The position numbers and the translations under genes are program-made. A stretch of 12,860 nt of DNA from Gemmatimonadales bacterium (GTDB taxonomy: Bacteria > Gemmatimonadota > Gemmatimonadetes > Gemmatimonadales > GWC2-71-9), in assembly GCA_025929805.1 (NCBI GenBank), contig JAICPP010000079.1, positions 1-12,860 of the forward strand. The letters are read 5' to 3'. This document shows positions 1 through 5,603 of the stretch, piece by piece; positions within the stretch are counted from its first letter, which is position 1; each line of letters opens with the position of its first letter. A model generated the notes under the pieces. That model had not been told where the DNA came from, did not search any database, and was given only the letters and a program-made list of their open reading frames with translations.

Positions 1-3
1 CCT

Positions 4-76
4 TGGGGTGTAGCTCAATTGGCAGAGCGCCCGGCTGTTAACCGGGAGGTTGCTGGTTCGACCCCAGCCGCCCCAG
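4..76 (+). tRNA. tRNA-Asn (anticodon GTT)
   Basis: A complete cloverleaf can be folded by eye. The acceptor stem pairs 4-10 with 69-75, with one G-U pair and the U1-A72 pair common in bacterial tRNA-Asn. The D stem is 13-16/25-28. The anticodon stem is 30-34/42-46, with loop 35-41 and GTT at 37-39. The T stem is 52-56/64-68 around the TTCGACC loop. The discriminator base is G76, as expected for Asn. No CCA follows, so the 3' end must be added by CCA-adding enzyme. The gene reads toward the convergent malate synthase gene. Its own promoter lies outside the window. Confidence 0.96.
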
Positions 77-99
77 TGGGCGCCTTTTAGGGCGCCCAC
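76..99 (+). terminator. GC-rich hairpin directly after tRNA-Asn
   Basis: Bases 76-84 and 91-99 form a perfect 9-bp inverted repeat around a 6-nt loop (TTTTAG). The position right behind the tRNA suggests termination or 3'-end processing. No T tract follows the stem, so it is not a canonical intrinsic terminator. Its first base is the tRNA discriminator, so this fold would compete slightly with the acceptor stem. Confidence 0.45.
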
Positions 100-168
100 G
101 TCTAGAGTCTAAGGTCTAGGGTCTAAGCTTTGGCGATCGACATAGACCCTAGACTCTCGACCCTAGAC
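100..168. repeat. Inverted pair of four-unit heptamer arrays (unit GTCTAGR)
   Basis: The left arm (100-127) is four uninterrupted 7-bp units fitting GTCTARR. The right arm (141-168), read on the minus strand, is again four 7-bp units of the same type. The spacer is 13 nt (128-140). Pairing unit against unit, 23 of 28 positions are complementary, and the third unit matches perfectly. The element fills the gap between the convergent tRNA-Asn and malate synthase, so a bidirectional terminator-like role is possible, but there is no T tract. It shares layout, though not sequence, with the elements at 2432-2538 and 8386-8480. Confidence 0.85.
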
Positions 169-173
169 CCCCT

Positions 174-1748
174 TTAAACCAGCTTTTGATACGCCGCTAA
201 CGTCAAAAATTCCGGAAACACCTCCGCTGCAAACATCGACTCCAGCAGCTCGGCGGCGGTGCCGAGCCGCTGCGGGTCGCTCCCACTGTTTTCCAGTCTG
301 GTCCGCTCTTCCCGCAGGATGGCCCGACAGCGTTCCAGTGTGATCGGTTCATCCGACTCCGTGGTGGCCCGGTGGCGAATCCATTGCCACAGCTGAGAGC
401 GGGCAATCTCCGCCGTGGCGGCATCCTCCATCAGATTGTTGATCGCGACGGCACCGGAGCCACCCAACCAGGCGGCGAGATACTGGAGCGCGACGCTGAT
501 GTTCCCTCGCAGCCCCGCCTCGGTGATCCGCCCACCGGGCACCCGCACGTCCAGCAGCTGGTCCCGGCCGACCTCTACGTCATCGCGTTGCCGCTGCTTC
601 TGGTTGGGGTTCTTCTGGAGCACGGTCTCGAACACCTCACTGACCACCGGTACCAGGTCAGGATGCGCGACCCATGCCCCATCGAACCCGGCCCGAGCCT
701 CGCGAGTCTTGTCCTCCCGAACCTTGGCCAGGGCGATCTCGTTCACCTGAGGGTCTCGTCGGCTGGGGATGAATGCAGCCATCCCTCCGATAGCGTGCGC
801 TCCCCGCCGGTGACAGGTCTTCACCAGCAGCTCAGTGTAGGCTCGCATGAAGGGAACGGTCATGGTCAGCTGCGAGCGGTCGGGCAACAGGAACTCGGGC
901 CGATCGTGGAAGTTCTTGATGATGCTGAAGAGGTAATCCCAGCGGCCCGCATTCAGGCCGGCGGCATGGTCCCGCAGCTCGTACAGGATTTCATCCATCT
1001 CGTACGCGGCAAGGATCGTTTCGATCAACACCGTGGCGCGGATCGATCCTCGGGGGATGCCGAGCGCATCCTGGGAAAGGTCGAAGACCTCGTTCCACAG
1101 CCGCGCCTCGAGATGATTCTCGAGCTTGGGCAAATAGAAATACGGCCCGCTCCCACGGGCCAGCAGCTCGCGCGCGTTGTGAAAGAAAAAGAGCCCGAAA
1201 TCGAAGAGGCTGGCTGACAGGGGCTCGCCGTCCAACAGGACGTGCTTCTCTTCGAGGTGCCACCCGCGAGGCCGCACCACGAGCGTGGCCAGCTTCTCTG
1301 CCAGGTGATAACGCTTTCCCTCCGGGCTTGCGTACTCCAGAGTCCGGCGCACCGCTTCCATGCAGTTCACCTGTCCGGCAATCACGTTCGACCATGGTGG
1401 TGACAGGGCATCTTCGAAATCGGCCATGAAGACCCGGGCACCCGAGTTGAGCGCGTTGATCATCATCTTTCGCTCGACCGGCCCCGTGATCTCGACCCTC
1501 CGGTCGTTCAGGTCCACCGGAGCCGGTGCTACGGTCCAGCTCCGCTCCCGCACTGGTCGGGTCTCTTCCAGAAAGTCCGGCAGGGTTCCTGCCCGTAAAC
1601 ATTGCTGGATCTCCCTGCGGCGCTGCAGCAAAGCCTTCCGGCGAGGACCGAAGTGGCGGGCGAGTAGTTCCAGGAACTGAAGAGAGTCGGGCGTGATGAT
1701 CTGACGCGCCTCGGAAATCTCTGGCGCACGAATCGTTATTCCATTCAT
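174..1748 (-). CDS. aceB: malate synthase A
   Basis: Malate synthase condenses glyoxylate with acetyl-CoA to give malate, the second step of the glyoxylate shunt that permits growth on acetate or fatty acids; it is cytosolic. The 524-residue product has the length and block order of the A isoform (E. coli enzyme about 533). Visible marks are RPRGWHL at 159-165 with the catalytic-type Arg161, IET at 242-244 and GRWDY at 268-272 (Mg2+ ligand positions Glu243 and Asp271), and MEDAATAEI from 440 with the likely catalytic base Asp442. The ATG lies 6 nt after the trhA stop codon, so the two are probably co-transcribed. No good Shine-Dalgarno sequence precedes it, which points to translational coupling. 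Isocitrate lyase, the usual partner, is not in the window. Confidence 0.96.
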   Translation of the reverse strand: MNGITIRAPEISEARQIITPDSLQFLELLARHFGPRRKALLQRRREIQQCLRAGTLPDFLEETRPVRERSWTVAPAPVDLNDRRVEITGPVERKMMINALNSGARVFMADFEDALSPPWSNVIAGQVNCMEAVRRTLEYASPEGKRYHLAEKLATLVVRPRGWHLEEKHVLLDGEPLSASLFDFGLFFFHNARELLARGSGPYFYLPKLENHLEARLWNEVFDLSQDALGIPRGSIRATVLIETILAAYEMDEILYELRDHAAGLNAGRWDYLFSIIKNFHDRPEFLLPDRSQLTMTVPFMRAYTELLVKTCHRRGAHAIGGMAAFIPSRRDPQVNEIALAKVREDKTREARAGFDGAWVAHPDLVPVVSEVFETVLQKNPNQKQRQRDDVEVGRDQLLDVRVPGGRITEAGLRGNISVALQYLAAWLGGSGAVAINNLMEDAATAEIARSQLWQWIRHRATTESDEPITLERCRAILREERTRLENSGSDPQRLGTAAELLESMFAAEVFPEFLTLAAYQKLV

Positions 1749-1754
1749 GTCATG

Positions 1755-2384
1755 TCATACCACGTGAAAAACCATGAAGGCAAAATGGCAGGCGCTGCCT
1801 ACCAGGACGAGCACATGCCAGATCTCGTGGTGGCCGAACCAGCCGGGGAATGGATCGGGGCGCCGCCGGGTGTAAATGACGGCCCCGACAGTATAGGCCA
1901 ATCCGCCGGCCACCAGCCACAGGAGTCCACCAGTCGAAACCGCTCGGGCCAAAGGAATAATCGCTACCAGCGCGAGATATCCCATGCCGAGGTAAGTGGC
2001 AGTCGACAGCCACACTGGCGCATCCAGGTAGAAGAGCTTGAACGGGATCCCGGCTGCCGCGATCAGCCACACTGTTCCCAGGAGCGTCCAGCCCAGCCGG
2101 TTGTCCAGCGTGATGAGTGCAATAGGAGTGTAGGTGCCGGCTATGAGGAAGTAGATGGCGATATGGTCGAGCGTGCGGAGGGCCCTGAGGCGACGCTCGG
2201 AGAGCGGGAGCGTGTGGTAGAGTGTGCTGGCTCCATAAAGGAGAATCAGCGTGGCCCCATAAACCGAGAAGGCCGTCACCTCGGCGGTTCCAGTCGCCAA
2301 CTCGAGTAGCAGGAACGTTCCCGCGCCCGCCAGCAGAAGCCCCAGAAGATGGGATGCGCCGTTCACCGGCTCTCGGATTCGCAT
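1755..2384 (-). CDS. trhA: TrhA/hemolysin III family membrane protein (PAQR superfamily)
   Basis: This is a 209-residue integral membrane protein with about seven hydrophobic segments, matching the TrhA/YqfA/hemolysin III family, which is related to eukaryotic PAQR receptors. Family landmarks are present: EPVNGASHLLG at the N-terminus (His12), STLYH at 53-57, LDHIAIYFLIAGTYTP at 72-87 (Asp73), and HEIWH at 186-190, the C-terminal His pair. These conserved His and Asp residues are proposed metal ligands. The physiological role is uncertain; in E. coli TrhA is linked to membrane energetics, and hemolytic activity is doubtful. An in-frame TAG lies just upstream, so ATG at 2384 is the only reasonable start. 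The preceding bases are pyrimidine-rich without a Shine-Dalgarno sequence. It is the first gene of a two-gene unit with malate synthase. Confidence 0.9.
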   Translation of the reverse strand: MRIREPVNGASHLLGLLLAGAGTFLLLELATGTAEVTAFSVYGATLILLYGASTLYHTLPLSERRLRALRTLDHIAIYFLIAGTYTPIALITLDNRLGWTLLGTVWLIAAAGIPFKLFYLDAPVWLSTATYLGMGYLALVAIIPLARAVSTGGLLWLVAGGLAYTVGAVIYTRRRPDPFPGWFGHHEIWHVLVLVGSACHFAFMVFHVV

Positions 2385-2393
2385 GGGGGAAAT

Positions 2394-2429
2394 GTAGGAT
2401 GCTAGCGACTAGGAAGTAGGATGAAGACA
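2394..2429. repeat. Lone degenerate heptamer tract (GTAGGAT-like)
   Basis: Just outside the trhA start codon, GTAGGAT occurs at 2394-2400 and again at 2416-2422. Related 7- to 8-bp blocks containing CTAG lie between them. The period resembles that of the adjacent array but the sequence differs, and I find no inverted partner on the other side of the gap. It may be a decayed or single-armed relative of the neighbouring element. Confidence 0.4.
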
Positions 2430-2431
2430 AC

Positions 2432-2538
2432 GGACCGGGAACCAGGGACCGGGGATCAGATTCGATGATAGTCGGGACACCGCTGAATTATCGGAACACG
2501 GCAGAAGTTTCTGGTCCCCGGTCCCTGGTCCCTGGTGC
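2432..2538. repeat. Inverted pair of four-unit heptamer arrays (unit GGACCRG)
   Basis: The left arm (2432-2459) is four contiguous 7-bp units close to GGACCRG. The right arm (2511-2538) is four units that read the same on the minus strand (CTGGTCC on the plus strand). The spacer is 51 nt (2460-2510). Unit by unit, 24 of 28 positions are complementary. It occupies most of the 204-bp gap between divergently transcribed trhA and the glycosyltransferase gene, so it cannot serve only as a transcription terminator. A minus-strand GATAAT (plus 2487-2492) in the spacer resembles a -10 box but lacks a convincing -35. Confidence 0.85.
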
Positions 2539-2588
2539 CCGATCACTACCACCTTGTCGCCTGCGTCAGCCCGCCGTAGCCTTATCCC

Positions 2589-3737
2589 GTGCGTATAGCC
2601 CTCTTTTCCGAAGTCTATTGGCCTATGGTGAGCGGGGTGGGAGTCACCTTACTCCGGCTCACGAAGGCGCTCGAGGCTCGGGGACACCAGGTCCGAGTCT
2701 ACTCGGCGAGCTATGCCCTACCCCCAGGGCAAGCCGACCGTCCCGAGGTGCACCGCTCACCCAGTATTCCACTCTTTCTCTACCCCGATGTGCAGTGGGC
2801 TTTTCCCCGGATGCGCGACATCCTGGACGATGTAGCCGGCTTCAGGCCTGATGTGGTACACGTGGCCACCGAGTTCGCGTTAGGCCTCGCCGGGATGAAG
2901 GCAGCACGACAGCTCAAGCTTCCGCTGATGGCATCGGCGCACACCGACTACGACAAGTATGCGGCCCGCTATGGCGTGGACTGGGCGCTTCGGGTGGGGT
3001 GGCACTATCTCCGTTGGTTCTATGGACAGGCACACCGGGTACTGTGCCCCTCACGTATTTATCAGGAGCACCTGCACGCCCGCGGGGTCACTCACACCGG
3101 CATCTGGAGCCGCGGAGTCGATCCCAAGGAGTTTCACCCTGCCTTTCGTAACCAAGGGTATCGCCGCTCCCTCGGGCTCGATCCTGCTGACCTCCTCGTT
3201 ACCTACATAGGCCGGATCGCTCGCGAAAAGAACCTGACCCAGCTGGTCGCCGCATGGGAGGCGTTAGCCGGCGAGCGTGGCTCCGCGCAGCTCGCACTGG
3301 TAGGCCGTGGTCCGCTGGAAGACGAAATTCGGCGGCGGCAGATCCCCGGTGTCCATGTAATGGGCCTCATGCATGATCGGGACCTGGCAGAAGCCTACGC
3401 TTCGGCCGACATCTTCGTTTTCCCATCCGCAACCGAGACCTTCGGCAACTCGCTGCTGGAAGCCATGGGCTCGGGACTCGCCTGTATTGCCGCCGGCGCT
3501 GCCGGCGTGATGGAATTCGCTCAGCACGGTCGGAACGCCTGGCTGGTGCAACCGAACAGTGCTCCGGCTCTGGCCCAGGGCCTTCGCCGACTGATGCATG
3601 ACCCCGTCCTCCGCCACCGGCTCGCCCAAGGCGGACTGGCCACGGCTGCAACGCGAGGGTGGGATGGAGTGTATGACCAGTTGCTGGACGACTATCAAGA
3701 TGCAATCGAGAACCGGCGGATGATCCAGGCGGCATGA
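2589..3737 (+). CDS. GT4-family glycosyltransferase
   Basis: The 382-residue protein has the two-Rossmann (GT-B) layout of retaining GT4 glycosyltransferases. The N-terminal acceptor domain begins MRIALFSEVYWPMVSG, a variant of the usual PxxGG entry loop. The C-terminal nucleotide-sugar domain carries GRIAREKN at 208-215 (Arg209 and Lys214 contact the donor diphosphate) and the EX7E motif (Glu283 to Glu291). Overall it resembles MgtA/PimB-like mannosyl- or glucosyltransferases that act on membrane lipids or cell-surface glycans, but donor and acceptor cannot be read from the sequence. There is no signal peptide, so action at the cytoplasmic face of the membrane is likely. The start is GTG, with no Shine-Dalgarno sequence in the preceding 20 bases. 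It appears monocistronic and converges with pit, only 8 nt apart. Confidence 0.9.
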   Translation: MRIALFSEVYWPMVSGVGVTLLRLTKALEARGHQVRVYSASYALPPGQADRPEVHRSPSIPLFLYPDVQWAFPRMRDILDDVAGFRPDVVHVATEFALGLAGMKAARQLKLPLMASAHTDYDKYAARYGVDWALRVGWHYLRWFYGQAHRVLCPSRIYQEHLHARGVTHTGIWSRGVDPKEFHPAFRNQGYRRSLGLDPADLLVTYIGRIAREKNLTQLVAAWEALAGERGSAQLALVGRGPLEDEIRRRQIPGVHVMGLMHDRDLAEAYASADIFVFPSATETFGNSLLEAMGSGLACIAAGAAGVMEFAQHGRNAWLVQPNSAPALAQGLRRLMHDPVLRHRLAQGGLATAATRGWDGVYDQLLDDYQDAIENRRMIQAA

Positions 3738-3745
3738 TCGTTTCT

Positions 3746-4783
3746 CTAAATCCGCTTGCTCAACACCAAATACGCTAACGCGGCGATCACCGCGCTCATC
3801 GGCATGGTCAGGATCCAGGCCCAGACGATCCGCTTGGCCACTCCCCATCGAACCGCCGACAAGCGCTGGGCCGCACCCACACCCACGATTGCTCCCGTAA
3901 TCGTGTGAGTAGTGCTGACCGGGACTCCCCAGCTCGACGCCAGCAGGACCGTGATCCCTCCCGCGGTTTCGGCGCAGAAGCCTCCAAACGGTCGCAGCCG
4001 CGTGATCCGGGTTCCCATCGTCTTCACGATTCGCCACCCACCCGCGGCGGTGCCGAGCGCAATGGCCCCATGGGCGGCGAGCACGATCCAGAGCGGAATG
4101 TGATCGGCGGACGGCAGGTAGAACCGGTGCAGCCAGCCGGTCTGATTGACGAACAGTGCTTGGCTGGCCACCAGGAGACTCACGATGATTCCCATGGTCT
4201 TCTGGGCATCATTCGCGCCGTGACTCAGCGAGTAGAGTCCGGCGGAGATCAGCTGGAGCCGGCGAAAGATGCGGTCGAGCGGCCCCGGCCGCGCGTGCTG
4301 GAGCAGCCAGGAGAGCGCCACCGTCAGAGCCAGTGCGATCGACATTCCGAGGAGTGGCGAGACCACGATGAACAACACCGGGAGCACCCACCCGCCCAGG
4401 ATCAGAGCCCCGAAGCCTGCCTTGGCGATTGCCGCACCGGCATAGCCGCCGAGGAGTGCATGGGAAGAGGAGCTGGGTAGGCCCAGATACCAGGTAATGA
4501 GGTCCCAGACGATGGCACCGAGCAGCCCGCCCAGAATCACGTTGGGATCCACCACGCTGATGTCGATCAGTCCCTTTCCGATGGTTTTGGCCACCGCCGT
4601 ACCTACCACGAACGCCGCCACGAAATTGAAGAACGCCGCCCACAGTACGGCTACGCCGGGCTTCAACACCCGGGTGGACACCACCGTGGCGATCGAATTG
4701 GCGCTGTCGTGGAAGCCGTTGATGAAGTCGAAGAGGAGTGCTACCGCAACGATGATGAGGACGTACGATATGCTGGGATCCAT
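3746..4783 (-). CDS. pit: PiT-family inorganic phosphate transporter
   Basis: This is a low-affinity, ion-coupled phosphate permease of the inner membrane. The 345-residue protein shows the PiT internal repeat. The first half has NGFHDSANS at 22-30 and GLPSSSSHALLGG at 101-113. The second half has SHGANDAQKTMGI at 187-199 and VPVSTTHTITG at 287-297. About ten hydrophobic segments are evident. It is shorter than E. coli PitA but typical of PiT proteins encoded next to DUF47 genes. Its ATG follows the DUF47 stop codon (TGA) by 2 nt, and no separate ribosome site is seen, so translation is probably coupled. The promoter at 5443-5470 probably drives both. No terminator is visible in the 8 nt before the opposing glycosyltransferase gene. 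Confidence 0.96.
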   Translation of the reverse strand: MDPSISYVLIIVAVALLFDFINGFHDSANSIATVVSTRVLKPGVAVLWAAFFNFVAAFVVGTAVAKTIGKGLIDISVVDPNVILGGLLGAIVWDLITWYLGLPSSSSHALLGGYAGAAIAKAGFGALILGGWVLPVLFIVVSPLLGMSIALALTVALSWLLQHARPGPLDRIFRRLQLISAGLYSLSHGANDAQKTMGIIVSLLVASQALFVNQTGWLHRFYLPSADHIPLWIVLAAHGAIALGTAAGGWRIVKTMGTRITRLRPFGGFCAETAGGITVLLASSWGVPVSTTHTITGAIVGVGAAQRLSAVRWGVAKRIVWAWILTMPMSAVIAALAYLVLSKRI

Positions 4784-4785
4784 GC

Positions 4786-5406
4786 TCAGGCGTGCTTGAT
4801 GGAGATGGACTCCAGCACGTTACCCGCATCCTCCATGTGGTCCAGGGTCTTCTCCAGAGTATCGTAAATCTCCTTCCACTTGATGACCATCAGTGCATCG
4901 GGGGTCCCGTCGAACAAGCGGGCCACCCACTCGTGATACACCGAGTCGCCCTCCTCCTCCAGCCGTTTGACCTGAGCGCAGGCGTCCAGCACTACCCGAT
5001 CCCGATTCTTCTCCAGTCCCATAACGGCCACTAGAAGCTGCTGGGTAGCCCGGAGAACCACGTCAGCCATCAGGATGGCGCCTGCCGGGGCCACGCCGGC
5101 CTGGTACATCTGAACCCGGCTCGCCGTCCCGTCGATGAGGTCGACCACGTCGTCCAGCCTGGAGGCCAGGAGATGGATGTCTTCCCGGTCGAGCGGGGTT
5201 ATGAAGACCCGGTCCAGCCGGCTCACCACCTCGTGGGTGACCTGGTCGGCCTCATGCTCCAGCCGTTTGATCGCGTCCACGATGGCCCGGCGGCGCAAGG
5301 TATCTGCCTTGAGCAGATCGACCTGGAGCTTGGCCGCTTCCACGCTGAGGTTGGCGACTGTGCTGAAGAGGTCGAAGAACTTCTCGTCGCGGGGGAGGAG
5401 TCGCAT
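4786..5406 (-). CDS. DUF47 / PhoU-like phosphate-transport accessory protein
   Basis: This 206-residue, almost wholly alpha-helical protein belongs to the DUF47 (TIGR00153, PhoU-like) family, whose genes usually sit directly upstream of pit. Acidic metal-binding-type motifs are visible: EHEADQVTHEV at 50-60, LDDVVDLID at 84-92, EEEGDSVYHEW at 150-160 and a C-terminal HMEDAGNVLES. By family context it is thought to control or support Pi uptake through the partner permease, in the cytoplasm near the membrane. The reading frame extends to 5508, but ATG at 5406 gives the family's usual start (MRLLPRDEKFFDLF). An AAGG ribosome site (plus 5416-5419) sits 9 nt before it, and the extension would run over the predicted promoter. 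Confidence 0.93.
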   Translation of the reverse strand: MRLLPRDEKFFDLFSTVANLSVEAAKLQVDLLKADTLRRRAIVDAIKRLEHEADQVTHEVVSRLDRVFITPLDREDIHLLASRLDDVVDLIDGTASRVQMYQAGVAPAGAILMADVVLRATQQLLVAVMGLEKNRDRVVLDACAQVKRLEEEGDSVYHEWVARLFDGTPDALMVIKWKEIYDTLEKTLDHMEDAGNVLESISIKHA

Positions 5407-5442
5407 CGGAAGAGGCCTTAGTGACGAGGTGTAAGCGGCGGT

Positions 5443-5470
5443 AAAATAGTCCCGCTGACCCGCTTGGCAA
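5443..5470 (-). promoter_or_regulatory. Predicted sigma70-type promoter of the DUF47-pit operon
   Basis: Read on the minus strand, TTGCCA (plus 5465-5470; 5 of 6 to consensus) and TATTTT (plus 5443-5448; 4 of 6) are separated by 16 nt. Transcription would start near 5436, leaving a leader of about 30 nt that contains the AAGG ribosome site. No Pho box is obvious to me. The call rests on sequence match and position only. Confidence 0.5.
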
Positions 5471-5519
5471 GCTGGCATCTTCCTTGACGGAGGCCGATCC
5501 ACGGGCACATTCTCCCCCT

Positions 5520-5574
5520 AGTGCCTCCGCCTGCCCAGGCGGAGTACAGTGCTTCCGCCCACCTGGCGGATATC
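5520..5574 (+). repeat. Tandem pair of hairpin repeats upstream of the hybrid kinase
   Basis: Two similar units of about 27-28 nt lie back to back (5520-5547 and 5548-5574), each opening with AGTGC. The first holds a perfect 8-bp stem (5525-5532/5537-5544) with a 4-nt loop. The second holds a 6-bp stem (5554-5559/5565-5570) with a 5-nt loop. They resemble REP-type palindromes or a structured mRNA leader. A weak TTGACG...CACATT promoter-like pair at 5484-5511 would place both hairpins in the 5' UTR of the kinase transcript, ending about 30 nt before its ATG. Neither stem is followed by a T tract. Confidence 0.6.
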
Positions 5575-5603
5575 CGGGATTCGCTACCGCGATTTCGGGG
5601 CTT

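Noticed and set aside
100..168. Possible CRISPR array in the heptamer tracts
   Set aside because: Units are 7 bp, abut without spacers and occur as inverted arms. No cas genes are present.
4..168. tRNA-Asn as an attachment site for an integrated element
   Set aside because: tRNA genes are common integration sites, but no integrase, no repeat of the tRNA 3' end and no mobile genes appear; malate synthase follows directly.
372..1217. Long plus-strand open frame of 281 codons opposite malate synthase
   Set aside because: It is an antisense shadow of a clearly recognised enzyme in GC-rich DNA, and its translation matches no family I know.
2487..2492. Minus-strand GATAAT as the trhA promoter -10 box
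   Set aside because: No acceptable -35 hexamer lies 16 to 18 nt upstream, so I did not list it as a promoter.
3738..3745. Terminator between the convergent glycosyltransferase and pit genes
   Set aside because: The gap is 8 nt with no inverted repeat; any termination must occur inside the opposing genes.
5407..5508. N-terminal extension of the DUF47 protein to 5508
   Set aside because: It would cover the predicted promoter; ATG 5406 has a ribosome site and matches the family's usual start and length.
5484..5603. N-terminal extension of the hybrid kinase from TTG 5484
   Set aside because: The extra 40 residues are low-complexity and encoded by the hairpin repeats; the conserved GAF lead-in begins at ATG 5604.
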